Assembly: GCA_017893485.1 (NCBI GenBank)
Contig: CM030363.1
Location: 110,727,073 to 110,791,072, forward strand
Direction of reading: 5' to 3'
DNA length: 64,000 bases
DNA from: Hemerocallis citrina
Taxonomy: Eukaryota > Streptophyta > Magnoliopsida > Asparagales > Asphodelaceae
In this document: in pieces, positions 44,941-56,379 of the stretch
Layout of the letters: the number at the start of each line of letters is the position of its first letter
How positions within the stretch are numbered: position 1 is the first letter of the stretch
Program-made: the position numbers and the translations under genes
Notes under the pieces: model-generated
Databases searched by the model: none
The model's input: only the letters and a program-made list of their open reading frames with translations
What the model was told of the DNA's origin: nothing

Positions 44941-45049
44941 AGGAGTTAATTGAATGTTATCTTATAACGTCATTGAATATGTTGATCGTAATTTAAAGTA
45001 TTGATTCTCATGTCTGCACACATGAATTCAATTGTGTATTTGGTTAGTA

Positions 45050-45571
45050 ACTATTTGTAATTTGATATGCTTGTAATACTTCATTAATTTTTAATATGAT
45101 TGAAGTTTAATTTTATTTAATTTTGTTTCATAAACACATGTATTTATTTCATTGTGTATTTGGTTTATAATTGAATTAATATTATAAAAGAAAATATTAA
45201 ATTATCATAAGCTTAATTAATAAGAAAAAATTGTGTATAGAGCGATGGGTATATATTCAAATAATTAGATGCGAAAACCATCGCTAAAACCTATAGCAAT
45301 GGAGCTTCAACCGTGGGTATAGGAAAGCAAAATGTGTGTTTAAAACCTATACCAACGGATATGAAACCGTGGGTATAACACCAAGGTTTTGTCCAACGGG
45401 TGAAAAAACCGTCGCTATAGGCTATAGTGACGGCATTTTGCCGTGGGTATAGCTAATTAAAAACGACGGAAAAATATGTCCGTTGGTATAGGTTTTACGG
45501 GCTATACCTACGGTTTTTCACCTTTTACCCACAGATTTTTGCTGTCACTATATGTTAAATTCCTTGTAGTG
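45050..45571 (+). repeat. 3' and right subterminal region of CACTA C
   Basis: Matches B from about 27567 and A from about 17740, so less of the ancestral 3' region is kept in C than in B. Repeated CCGTGGGTATA and CTATACCAACGG motifs; ends CCTTGTAGTG. Confidence 0.85.
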
Positions 45572-46351
45572 GGACCACATAATGATCCACGGAGCAGGAA
45601 TGATCTCTAATATTCCGGGACAAGAGCGACGCGCATGGGGATTTGTGCAATGAGGGTTCCAGAATGACTCGCGGAAAGAGACAATTCCCAGTATTCCGGG
45701 ATGACGGACGAAAAGGCCACAGAATAATCAACGGAGCGGGATTGATCTCCAGTATTTCGGAGCGAGAACCAATATTCGCAGTCTCTAAATCTTGTAGTAG
45801 TCATAGTAGTAGGATGCATGGCGAGGGATTTAACCCTATAATGTGTAATGCATAGGTGCTTGCTCTCGGACCTATGTAGAATGAAATGCATAGAATCCGA
45901 ACAAGTATGCATTAGTGTCATCATAGCTTAAACATCTGCATTAGACATTAAGTCATATCATACACTGACATGTTTAGGATAGTCACTCTTTTACACTTTA
46001 ATATGCATTCTAGTTTTGTGTTTGCTAAAGTAAGAGAATCGTTATATTACGGCATAGCGAGGAACACCGTTTTATAGCATTGTGTCGGTTGTAAGCAACT
46101 GACATGACGACAAATTTTTCAGTTTAGGATTGGATTGGCAAGGACTTAAAGACGAAAAGATGAATTGATGCTAAAGATTATTTTCAGGATTTATGTTGTT
46201 GTTGTTAAAGTTGTATATATATTCATGTTGTAATCATGTAATTTCTATTGCGTTGATGTAAAGAACTTATTGTAAATAAAAAGTTTTAATTTCCTTGTAA
46301 AATATCCTGTTGTACTACAAATTACATGTAAATGGAATTCAGGGTGTTACA
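45572..46351 (+). mobile_element. solo LTR S1, last segment
   Basis: Contains CCAGTATTCCGGGA-type repeats (45610-45770), the conserved hairpin block, and ends GAATTCAGGGTGTTACA. No gene; the ORFs at 45607-45924 and 45643-45855 cover the repeats. Confidence 0.8.
45864..45916 (+). other. conserved LTR hairpin block, S1
   Basis: CTCGGACCTATGTAG... ATGCATAGAATCCGAAC and AAGTATGCATTAG. Both arms (CGGA/TCCG, CTATGTA/TGCATAG) pair. Confidence 0.75.
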
Positions 46352-46356
46352 CTCCT
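46352..46356. repeat. TSD of solo LTR S1, right (CTCCT)
   Basis: Matches 24310-24314. Confidence 0.9.
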
Positions 46357-49153
46357 CCCTCACCCTCGCTACTCCACCGAACAACAGCACACCAGCCCCA
46401 ACTGTCTCCTCTCCCACCACAGTCACCTCCTACACCATCGCCCGCCCTGACAACCAGCCCCCTCTTCATCGCCACTGCACCCTCATCTTCCCCTTGCTGA
46501 ACGACCACCGCAGCCAACTCCCTCCATAGCTCCTCCACTTGACAGCAACTTCCTGTCACCCTGCTGCCTCTACATCCTCCATCGTCACCCTGTGCCTCCC
46601 AAATCCCCTCACCCAACCTTGCATTGAAGCTCCGACTGCCTCCCCTTGTCACCACCAGCAATAGCTACTGTCACCACCTAAGCACCATCACCTTCATCCG
46701 CTTGGTGCTCACCCACCGATCATCTAGCTACTGTAGCATCTTCGTCATCATCTCCTTGTTGTTGTGGTTGCTCGTGCTTGTTGTTAATACCACCGTCGCT
46801 TGCCGTAGTCCCTACCGTCTCTGCATTGTTGCTACCGTTCGTGCTATGTTGCTGTCCATAACTACATCTTGCTATCGTTCGTGCTATCATGTTGCTGCCA
46901 TTGCGACTTCTCCTTCTCGCACGCTTACACTCATTGTATACAGGTAAGCATCACTTGTACAATCTTTTTATTCTTGTGCAAGCACCTTCTTGATCCCCGC
47001 AAGTAGTTTTTCCCTCTTTTATATCCATGTTAATCTTATTCGTTTTTGTCGATTATTATTGAGTTCAAATTATCCATCGTTCATTGTTCATTCAATTTCC
47101 ATCAACTCGAATATCATAGAAACACATGAGAAACCGTTCTTATATGCATATGATACACAAACACGAACTAGAAGTACGAAGCTATAAAAGAAAAAAGGAT
47201 TTGAATGAATTGTGCTTGCATTTGATCATGTGGTTATATTCGTAGTTTAATATCGTTAAAAGTGCTAATATTTGTCATGTTAATAATAGAAACCATACTG
47301 AATTCTAGTTGTGGTTTTGTGTTCATTTTTAATCATAAAACTATACACTTGCAAAATGAAAATCATTAAAATCAATAAGAATGTTTCTAGCCTGCTGTTT
47401 GCTCCAACTTGGAGTGAGAATTTGGCCAAGTTACTGTTGTTATTATCTAAAACTTATTATAAAGAAATTGTAGCACACCGTGTCTACTTTCTAGAACATC
47501 TGACAGATCCTCAATCCGGCTTATAGATTGTAAAATATGTAGTTTCTATCACTGTGCTATCATAGTTTCAGATTACTGCTTTATAGTTGCCACATCACGT
47601 TCAACTGATCAAAACAGTAGGTTAATATGAGAATTAAATTCCCAAATTTACAAGAATGTTAGTAAGAAATGTCAGGAACTCATTTATAATTTTTGTAAGA
47701 ATTTTAGTTAAGTTTTTAGTCGAATTATATATATAATAACTTAACGTTGAGTTGCTGCCAGAACAGTAGACTCGTAAAGAATCAACTAGAAGACATAGTT
47801 ACTGTGATCGAAATGTATCGTATGAATATGCGTCGGAACCGGCAGAGAGTAGTTTCTAAAACCTTTGACGGATTCTGATTTTCTTTTTTGTAGCAGTGGG
47901 AATGTTAGTTTTTATACAGCAAGGTACTGTTGTGCGAAATTTTGTTCTCATGCTTTTTTTAAATGTAAATGTGTTAACTTTGTATCCATGAATTGCACAA
48001 CATACCGACCATTGCACCGCCATTGGTACCTCATTATTATTGTTCCTTGACACTATTCCATCGATTATATATGCATGATTTATTGTAATAAAAGAATAAC
48101 AAGCCGGGTGATAAGGGTAAAACCTAGTATTGGACGATATAGCAGATTGTACTCGGAATGGGGCTCGTGTTTCCCGTGATAATGATACATGATTAAAAGT
48201 TATATGGAACTAAGTTTCACGTCATGGGTGATGGGGACCACCTCTAGAATCCATTACATGATTACACGTTTTGATTACATGTTATATGTTACAAGTCACA
48301 TGGAACTAAGTGCCACGTCGTGGGATGACAAGGACCACCTCTAGAATCTACGGGGGCCACCTTTAGAATCCACCACTTGACTGCATGATTTTTGTTTACA
48401 TGAGTTCCCGAGTACATGACCCTGTATAATTCACGATTAGAGTTTAAACGTCAACTTGATAGAATGCACCCGAACCTGTGGTATGGGACGTAGGATTGCG
48501 TGTATTAGATAGTTTGATATAAGACTGATAGACATAAGACTGACACTGAGCATCGACACTTGCATTATCAATCATTGTTACTGTTTACCGATCATGGATT
48601 ATTGAATATTGTTTATCGATAATTGATTATTGAATATTGTTTATCGATTATTGATTATTGAATATTGATTACCGATCATTGCATTATTGTTTACTGTTTA
48701 TCCATCATTGCATTATCGACTATTGTTTACCGACCCTTGCTTCTTGATCATGTTACCGCATGTTATTTATTGACTCTGATATTGTTCAAATTTCTTGTTC
48801 CTTTTACATCGTACTTTTATTATTTAACCGCTTGCCACTACTTGCGGCCCGTAGCTTGCTCTAACAGGTTCCCTTCCTCTTTCTTTTGAGTTAATGTTTA
48901 TACAGGTGCTGATGATGAGATACTGAAGCACTTGACATACTGCTATTGCATTGTGTATTCTTGGCATTCTGTAAGTTCTTTTATCTCTTATATCAGTTAT
49001 TGCATTATACCCTTGTTCTTGTGATTATTATTGAATTTTTGAGCATACTGGTGTTGAATAGATTATGGTTGATATGAGTTGGTACACTTATATCATCCAC
49101 TGGCCCTCAGTCGCGTGCCTGTATTTCTATATTCTGGGAAGCGGGGCGTGACA
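46357..49153 (+). mobile_element. E1 5' LTR, part right of S1
   Basis: The CT-rich tract continues to a GTATACAG/GTAAGC junction near 46941, which looks like a splice donor. AT-rich DNA follows, with a repeated GGACCACCTCTAGAATC phrase (48238, 48338), and the LTR end GCGGGGCGTGACA. No gene is seen. Confidence 0.7.
48570..48740 (+). repeat. degenerate tandem repeat around ATTGTTTATCGAT
   Basis: Units of about 30 bp with TATTGTTTATCGAT.ATTGATTATTGA repeated five to six times within the E1 LTR. Confidence 0.75.
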
Positions 49154-49163
49154 GGGTTTTTAG

Positions 49164-49175
49164 TGGTATCAGCAC
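49164..49175 (+). other. primer-binding site of E1
   Basis: TGGTATCAGCAC after the LTR end, differing at the end from the usual TGGTATCAGAGC; the preceding spacer is about 10 bp. Confidence 0.65.
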
Positions 49176-50123
49176 CAGGTTAGGCCCTAACTAGTTTGAG
49201 GGTGTAGTCAGGCTTTAACTCAACAATATGTACACCACATTGATCACATGAACATGTAATAACCAACTTGAATCTGGATACTAGTCTTATTCGATCCAAT
49301 TTGATTCCTTCGTATTCAATTCTTTGATCCCTTGTTTCCTTTCGTATCTTACAGTCATCCTCATTGATTGATTCCTTATTGAGTATAAATTTATTCTTTT
49401 CGTATGCATATTATTTTGATTCCGGTGCTATCCATCCTTTTTTTTTTCTTCTTGTCTCATTGATTCTTTCATATTTCAGTTCTTGCATCGTTCATTTCTT
49501 TCTGTGACTTGCATTCGTCTACATTTATTGATTCATTATTGAGTATCATACTAGTTATTTCTTTCCTGCCATGTTCTCCTCAAATTCCGGTGCTACCATT
49601 CTGTTATTCTTGTTCGGTTCGTCGATTGGCTATACATGATCTACGACATGTCAGCAGTTTGGATCATCACAACCAGCGGAAGTATTGTCGTTTGCTCCAA
49701 GGTATGCACGCAGAGTCCCAGGATCCCAAGAAGTGTTCGGAATCCTAAGTCACCAGGAGTCTAAATTTCATGCTAGAAAGACACTGTTTGGACATGCCAA
49801 GGATATGGAGAACCATGAAGCAGATTGCCGGAGATAATGGATGCCGATGACGGAGCCTTCCCGATCAGAGTGGCGTAGGGAAAGCATGGTGGGCCCATAA
49901 CCCACAGGTCCAAGGATTCTCTTGTTTTTCCTCCTCTGCATCATTTAATTCTTTTTCCTACATTCCATTCGTCATCATTCTTATCTATGTTCTTTCTTAT
50001 TCCGGTGTTGCAGCCACTTCATCTTTCTCCCTCTAGTTACCTATTTTTATTACCTCACAAGTTTGTTTTTTGCCTTATACTACATTCCGCCTGAATGAAT
50101 TTCGAGGAAGAAATTTTGTTTCT

Positions 50124-50136
50124 AAGGTGGGTAGGA
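50124..50136 (+). other. PPT of E1
   Basis: AAGGTGGGTAGGA before TGTAACCC. The upstream GAATTTCGAGGA.GAAATT is the usual end of chromovirus pol and matches E2 (minus, 53337-53376). Confidence 0.8.
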
Positions 50137-50138
50137 TT

Positions 50139-50200
50139 TGTAACCCATGTTTCTGATTATAAAGAATTGTATATATTTTCTTCATATTATTGTATCTTAA
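50139..50200 (+). mobile_element. start of E1 3' LTR, cut by E2
   Basis: TGTAACCCATGTTTCTGATT.. matches the first 60 bp of the 5' LTR (23169), then stops at CTTAA, where the E2 LTR begins. Confidence 0.8.
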
Positions 50201-53200
50201 TGTCATGCCCCGCTTCTCAAAATACGGAACACGAGTACGTAACGTAGGCCCAGAGAATAATGTAAATACCATTCATAAGCTGTACCAGACTAACTCAGCA
50301 ATAAGAAAAATAAAATACATCCACGCAAGAAAAATAACCACATGAAACAAAGATAAAATCCAATAATAAATGAAATAATCTAACAGTATAAATATCCAAC
50401 ATCTAGGATCAAAACAATCTACGTGTCATAGAGCCCAAAACAAGGTACAAGTTATAACAATGTTAAGAAAATAAATCTAGCAGCAAATAAAAAAAACTAC
50501 GCAGCGGAGACTAGTTCCAACACTAGAAACGTTGCTCACCAATTCCTTCAGGAACAGATCCTTCAGCTTCTGTAAAATCTTGATCTAAAAAAAAAGAAAA
50601 GAGTGCCCTTAGAGCAAGTCGTGGGCGGCAAGTAGAGAAAACAAAGGATAATGGGAAAGCATGAATATCAAGGGAAAGGAACATCGTCAAAGACAAAGAA
50701 CAAAATAAATAGCAGGCAATATTATCAAAGGTGTACAATACTCATGCATGTAATGAGTGATGTCAAGTCAAGATCAAATATGAGATGCAGGTTGTTAAGT
50801 ATTTTATTAGCCTATCTAGTGCACATACTACTGCGTCCTATTCCACAGGTTCCGTGCAAGCACAGTGATCGTTTTAGACCGAGGTGAATTTACAGTTCGT
50901 GTACTCAGCATTGATAACAAGAATTTACGTGCAAAAATCACCAATCAATCATTGCAATCAATGCTCCTCCTTCCCAGTCAAGTATTCGTGCGTGCGAAAA
51001 GGCCTTACCGAGTACATTTTTTGATTGTTCACTACCAAGTCTACCTATAATACCCCGGCTTGTTAATAGTTTATTTCATCCGATGTGAGCATGCAAGAGG
51101 GTGTCAATGTTGTATATTACTATGTGTGACTAATTCTGAGCATTACAGACAAAGCATGAAGCAAATACATCATATAAACGCATTTCACAAAATCAGGACA
51201 GCATGACCTTGCTGTACCAAAATATGGATTATGGTCACTAAAAAATAGCGAACCTGAATCTTCCAGAATATCTAGAAAGTAGACTTCCACACGGTTCCAG
51301 CGAGTATAATTAAGGCTTATAAAAGACACAGGAACTAGGGTGAAAACTCTATTCTAATCAGGTTTTATGTTCAGTCAGCATGCAGTAGGTTGTGTTCTAC
51401 TAATTGTTTGGCGTCAGAGAACTCATTAATAAAATCTACAAAAATTCAGAAAAGTATATATAAATTTCTAGGTCCAGCCTAATTTATTTCAGATTTTTCT
51501 TTTACTGCTAACAGGGTTAAATAAAATAAGAAACAATAGGATACGCATGAAATGATGAATCTGGAATTAATAACACAGTTGCAGTAAACTGATGATATCT
51601 AACAGATGATAGATTGGAATTTAAATCCTGACCAGGAAAAAATAATCTAGACATCTAGGGCTACATTTTATGTTCAGCAAGTTCTTTCAAATTATGTCAT
51701 TAGCATGGCTAAAAATCTGATTCAAAGTGAAACATCCAGCAGTCCAAAAATCAACTTAACATAAAAAGGCATCAAATAAATCATACGATCATATATAGCA
51801 TTCAAATTGGTAATCAAAGCAATCCTAGGTGTCAACATGCAAATTTCTAAGTTTAAGATGCAATTATCACAGTCATGGTGTCAATTCATCGAGCAACTTA
51901 AATTTAGCACATACAATTTCAATGTCCAATTTATCAAGCAGTTCTATGCATGAATCTAGTAATTTAAATGTGCATATGCATGAAACAATGGGGACTGGGT
52001 TTAAGATCAAAGAGATGGCACGATGTTAAGAGTACGTCGGTTTAGCTCATGTAAACCCTCGGTAATCTTAATGGAATTGTCAAAAGCAGTTTTTGATAAC
52101 AAAATGGACGTATCTACTTGCAGGAGATCAAATAATCTTGAACACAAACAATAAAAAGGGTTCAAGAAGAGACTTGCCTGTTATATTGCAGATATAATTA
52201 AATAGGAAAAATGGGATTAGAATCCCAGGAGAAATCTCCCAAAAACACGTGCGAAGAACCAACAATAACAGCCAAAAGCCAAGAGAAAATCTCACACCGG
52301 ATCGGGACAGAACACAAAATGGCAAAACTGGATCTGATGCGCCTTGAACACAGAACACCAAATCTGACCAATAGGAGCTCTTCCTCACACCGAATCCGAT
52401 CCAAACATGGGACAGCGAGTCTGACCTGGTGTGGCCGAACACAAAATAGCGGCTCCGACCAATGGACAGTCGTCTCCCTCCTAAGCAAGGAGAGCGAGAG
52501 AGAGAAGACATCTTTGACGGCGATAGCACGGCACTGCGGCAGGGGTGAAGCGGCATCGGCACCACGGTCAGGAAGCAACGGCGGCGACGGTAACCACGAC
52601 GACGGCGAACCCTGTTTTTCGGTGGAAAACAGAGAGCGACGACACGGAGACTCTGGGACTCGAACGGCGGTGCTAGATGATTGCAATGGAGCGGCGAGGG
52701 ACGACAAGGGCAATTGGGTGTGCACGGAGATGGGTTAGGGCGACGGTAAGGGGTTACGGCAATGGTGAAAGCTTCCATGATGGGTTTCGGTCGGGGATGG
52801 CGAGGATGATGGGGGACAACGACGGTGAGATGGTGGAGACGAGGGGATGGAGACGATGATGAAGGTGGTGATGGAGGTGAAAGCCGATCGGAGTTGCAAC
52901 GAGGGTAGGGTGGTGTTCGGTTGGGTTTGGGTTCAACGAAAATAGAGAGAGAGTAGGGATCGAGGAGAGAGAGAGGGTAACGGCGGGTGAGAGAGAGAGA
53001 GATAATAAATTATTAGGATTTAATTGGATTATTTATAGGGGATCAAGAATTAGGGTTTTGGGTTGAGATTATGTGGGTTCTGGGTAACGGTTTTGGCTCC
53101 AAAAAGAGAAAAATAAATGCAATGAGATGAGACGAACACAAAGGAGAACAAATCAAACTCAAAATAGAAAGCAAAAAATTTGCAAAGAGAACAGGATCCA

Positions 53201-53335
53201 ATCAAAAGAACATCGGTTGATCGAGAGAGAACAAAAGAACCCCAGAAAATACAAAATACACAATAACAAATGAATTCAAATACAATAATCAAAAGAATAC
53301 AAAAACACAATAAAATCTGAAAATAGGGCTTACCA
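50201..53335 (-). mobile_element. E2 3' LTR (minus)
   Basis: Left border TGTCATGCCCCGCTTCTC (on minus ..GAGAAGCGGGGCATGACA, nearly the E1 LTR end). Right border, on minus, TGGTAAGCCC after the PPT. About 3.1 kb. A minus-strand TATA (CCTATAAATAATCC) lies near 53035, followed on minus by a GC-rich leader at about 52960-52430. The long ORFs on both strands there (175-216 codons) come from GC-rich composition and show no known domain. Confidence 0.8.
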
Positions 53336-53336
53336 A

Positions 53337-53349
53337 TCCTACCCACCTT
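53337..53349 (-). other. PPT of E2
   Basis: Minus strand AAGGTGGGTAGGA, identical to E1's PPT. Confidence 0.85.
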
Positions 53350-53437
53350 ACATGAAGAATTTCGTCCTCGAAATTCATACAAGAGGTACATAGTGCAAAC
53401 CCCGAAACAACAAAGCAAAACAAAGCAAAACAAAACA

Positions 53438-54567
53438 CTACTCAAAAAAATAAAGAAACCTCTTCCAAATCTCTTCCTCTAACTCCCAAGTAGACTTTCC
53501 TGGCGAGCGGGGATCCCAAGAAACTTGGACAAACTTGATGACTCTATTCTTTAGCACCTTCTCTCGATGGTGTAAGATAGAGACGGGCCGAATTTCACAG
53601 GACAAATCCAGCCTCACAGACAAGTCTAAGTAGTCAACCACATGGCTGTCATCTCTGATGTATTTGCTAAGCTGAGAAACATGGAATACATCATGGACAC
53701 CCGCTAAAGCTGGCGATAACGTGAGCCTATAAGCTACCTTGCCCACACGTTCCACAATATTGAATGGACCGATGAATCGAGGACTCAACTTGCCTCCACT
53801 GCCAAAACGGATAACACCTTTCCAAGGCGATACCTTAAGGAACTCATGCTCGCCTGCCTCAAACTCTAGAGGTCTCCGACGATAGTAAGCCCACCTCTTC
53901 TGCCGATCCTGAGCGGCCTGCAAATGCTTGCAGATCTGAGCCACGACATCAACTGTCTTCGTGATCAACTCAGGGCCTAAAAGCTTTCGCTCGCCAATAT
54001 CATCCCAACAGACTGGCGATCTACACTTGCGTCCATACAAAGCTTCGAATGGAGCAACCTTGAGACCTTCCTAGTAACTGTTATTATAAGAAAACTTGGC
54101 CAAGTGAAGGTGATCCTCCTACGAACCTCCAAACTGAAGAACTCAGGATCTCAACATATCTTCTAGGGTCTGAATTTTCCTTTCTGACTGCCCATCCGTC
54201 TGAGGATGGAACACTGTACTGTAGCTCAACTTGGTACCGAAGGTCTTCTGCAAACTCTCCTAGAACTGAGACCTAAATCTCGTATCACTATCTGATACGA
54301 TACTGACAGGAACTCCATGCAGTCAAACAACCTCCTAAACGTACTGCTCGGCCAAACTCTCCGTGAACTGACCCACACGGAAAGGAATGAAGTGAGCACA
54401 CTTCGTCAGCCGATCCACTATCACCCAGATAGCATTATGACCATTAGGACTCCTCGGCAAAGCTGTCACAAAGTCCATCGTGATATTCTCCCACTTCCAT
54501 TCAGGGATAGAAAGGGGTTGCAAAAGTCCTGCGGTCCTCTGATGCTCCGCCTTCACCTACTGATTGT
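53438..54567 (-). pseudogene. E2 integrase and chromodomain-like C-terminus, with stops
   Basis: One uninterrupted minus-strand frame: integrase core with EWKWENITMDFVTALP (first Asp), SIVSDSDTRFRSQF (second Asp) and FHPQTDGQSER (Glu); then ALYGRKCRSPVCWDDIGE, FLKVSPWKGVIRFG, GKLSPRFIGPFNI, VHDVFHVSQLSKY and a chromodomain-like W..RSPGKSTWELE end. This is the layout of Tekay/Del-type chromoviruses, whose chromodomain directs integration to heterochromatin. There are at least six in-frame stops in 54064-54337 (four TAG, two TGA) plus a TAG at 54557, and no frameshift. Upstream RT, RNase H and gag are missing: the element is cut at about 54567. Confidence 0.88.
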
Positions 54568-54602
54568 TAAAGTGAATTTTTCATGCAAAAGTCCTGCGGT
54601 CC
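54519..54602. repeat. 19-bp direct repeat with 46-bp spacer at the E2 breakpoint
   Basis: TGCAAAAGTCCTGCGGTCC at 54519-54537, inside E2 integrase, recurs exactly at 54584-54602, just outside the end of E2 homology. This looks like templated filler DNA from repair of a break. Confidence 0.85.
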
Positions 54603-55139
54603 GTCTGAGGATAATTCATGTTTAATGTAGTTAAATTCACTTATTGCCATGAAATTGTGGAATTGGAACCATGTAATTATAGAAAATATTCATGTATTGG
54701 TTAGTAGATGAATTGCTAAATTTTGCGCTTATTGAACCATTGTATTGTTTGCTCAATGAATACAACTTTGATTATAAGTATTATGAATAAAGAAGGAAAA
54801 AACAGACATTTACAATTTTTAATAAAGTCTTAATGCAAGGAATAGAGTAGAGGATTTGTTAAAGTGAATTTTTGCAATTTGTAAACATAGAACATAAATT
54901 AGAGTGAAAATACTTGTTTTAATGTCAAAAAAATATATTTTAAAAACACTGATTTGTTAAATGTATGTAAATTTAGTATTATGAAAATTTTTAGAAATTT
55001 TTGTGAAGAAGAAACTAAGTTATGATCTTTTGAAAAATGAAATATTTCAAATAAACAGAGGCTCGACTTAAACCTACTTTGAACCAATCCTATATCAGTT
55101 AATTCCTTTGGTCATACTCATTATAGGGGGGGCATTAGT

Positions 55140-55395
55140 CGCGTTACTGTAGCAACCTGTGACTGAGTGTGTGTGGGTTCGAGTCTCGGCAGAGGCTTTT
55201 TATTCCAAAAATTCGATTTTCCCCAAATATCGAGAACTAGACTCAAAACCCTTCCACTCCTCCTTTGTTACAGTTGGGCGCCTTGTCCCTTTTGGCTAGC
55301 GCGTGAGGCCTTGGGTCTCGGTGACTGTGCACTGTGTGTGTGTTGTGTGGTTCGAATCTGTCAGTGGCCAAATTTTTTTGGGAAGAAATACATTT
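55140..55395 (+). other. two tRNA-like B-box tracts in LTR E5
   Basis: GGTTCGAGTC (55176-55185) and GGTTCGAATC (55349-55358) both match the Pol III B-box and both are followed by T-runs. The related tract in S1 is at 29310-29420. No credible full tRNA fold. Confidence 0.4.
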
Positions 55396-56328
55396 TTTTT
55401 TCTTTTTTTATTTTACTTTGTTTATTGAGAGTCTTACAAAAAAAGTATATAAAAATAAATATGGAGAAAACATTAGAAAATCCGTGAGTATATAAACTTC
55501 GAAAAGAAATTTTTTTTTTGGACTTATGGATCCTTAAAAAGAGAAATACAATATTTTAAGAGTGAAGAGAGTTCATTTTAGTTTTGATCTTTTGAAATTC
55601 TAAAATAAAGAAAATGAAAATTTTGAGTATGGAAATAATTGCAAAGAGATGAATTGAGACTTTTGTTAAGTAGAATCGAATGAGTTTTTTTTAGGCAAAT
55701 TGTGCATAGAAATGTGTTGTAAAGAGAATGTGATGACATCTGAAATTTTGTGAACATGTTTCAATAAATGTGAAAAGATGACTTATACTAGAACTTGGCT
55801 AAGGCTCTACATCGGCAAGAATGAAAAGCATTGAAAAGAGAATTTATGATATTTTGACTAAGTTTGGGTCGTTGATAAAGATTGATGTTGAAAAGACCGA
55901 TGTAGGAGTAATACTAGATTCTAGAATATTGACCTACAATTATACATTAGGATGAGATACATAGTGAAGATGTGATGAACGTAAAAGACAAGCATGTGTA
56001 TGAGGGCCATTGGATTGGCGACGTAAGAGTATTTACAGGATGTCCCATGATTAGGGCGTGGATACTACTTCAGAGTACCGTCCCGGTGGCGACGCTTATG
56101 GGATGATCTAATGACTGCGGGTGGTGTCACGTTTATGGCAGGAGGCGAATTACCACATGATGCCTGCATGATGAGTCATGTGTCAGTGCGTTGGAATTCT
56201 CTCCAGGGTGCCTAGACATGAGTTCGTAGTTCATAGAATACCTAAGATACTTACCGTAGTTACAGTAGTATATTAAGTCATGGCAAGGAATTGAACCCTA
56301 TAAGATAAAGAACGATGAAAGGCCTGCC

Positions 56329-56379
56329 CTCGGACCTATGTAGTATGGGTTGCATAGATTCTAAACAAGTGCGCATTAG
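56329..56379 (+). other. conserved LTR hairpin block, E5
   Basis: CTCGGACCTATGTAGTATGG, then TTGCATAGATTCTAAAC and AAGTGCGCATTAG. The inner arm is kept; the outer arm is weakened. Confidence 0.7.

Larger units (their letters stand above)
38939..45571 (+). mobile_element. CACTA element C carrying fragments of four host genes, 6.6 kb
   Basis: TIRs CACTACAAGGAATTTGCCAT (left) and CACTACAAGGAATTTAACAT (right end reverse-complemented), flanked by GGA. Subterminal ACCGTGGGTATAG and TATACCAACGG motifs are at both ends. The interior lacks tnpA and tnp2. It holds, in order and all in the + direction, a CT-rich leader exon, an RRM gene piece, a GDSL esterase exon, four SPA-type WD40 exons, a triosephosphate isomerase exon and an unidentified exon. 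Introns are kept. This is a gene-transducing (Pack-CACTA type) element. 40041-40693, 42863-43592 and 43672-44309 contain no further exon I recognise. Confidence 0.93.
24315..46351 (+). mobile_element. solo LTR S1, interrupted by CACTA B, E7 and CACTA C
   Basis: Ends TGTAACACCCCC... and ..GAATTCAGGGTGTTACA, with a perfect CTCCT target duplication and no internal region. Pieces: 24315-24727, 28097-29941, 38653-38938, 45572-46351, together about 3.3 kb, a length like E7 and E3 LTRs. A TATA box is at about 28465, a tRNA B-box-like motif at 29381, and the conserved hairpin block at 45864. The piece order matches other LTRs of the group (E5, E7), which supports the reconstruction. Confidence 0.85.
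23169..49153 (+). mobile_element. E1 5' LTR, split by solo LTR S1
   Basis: Begins TGTAACCACTGATTCGG (23169) and ends GGGGCGTGACA (49153), followed by a primer-binding site. The same start (TGTAACCCATGTTTCTG) follows a PPT at 50139. Without the S1 insertion (24315-46351 plus one TSD copy) the LTR is about 3.9 kb. It contains a CT-rich tract after a T/A-rich promoter region. The many proline/serine/histidine-rich ORFs at 23811-24416 and 46332-46947 are low-complexity and partly frame-shadow; I do not call them genes. Confidence 0.8.
49154..50138 (+). mobile_element. E1 internal region, about 1 kb, non-coding
   Basis: From the primer-binding site to the PPT only 985 bp remain. No gag or pol motif is seen. 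The leader side is AT-rich, and 49620-49920 reads like a scrambled coding remnant (AAGAAGTGTTCGGAATCC...) without an open frame. E1 is thus a deleted element with LTRs four times longer than its interior. Confidence 0.65.

Noticed and set aside
52128..52936. Overlapping 175-216 codon ORFs on both strands
   Set aside because: GC-rich leader of the E2 LTR; both strands open, no known motif, and equivalent regions in related LTRs are not conserved as protein.
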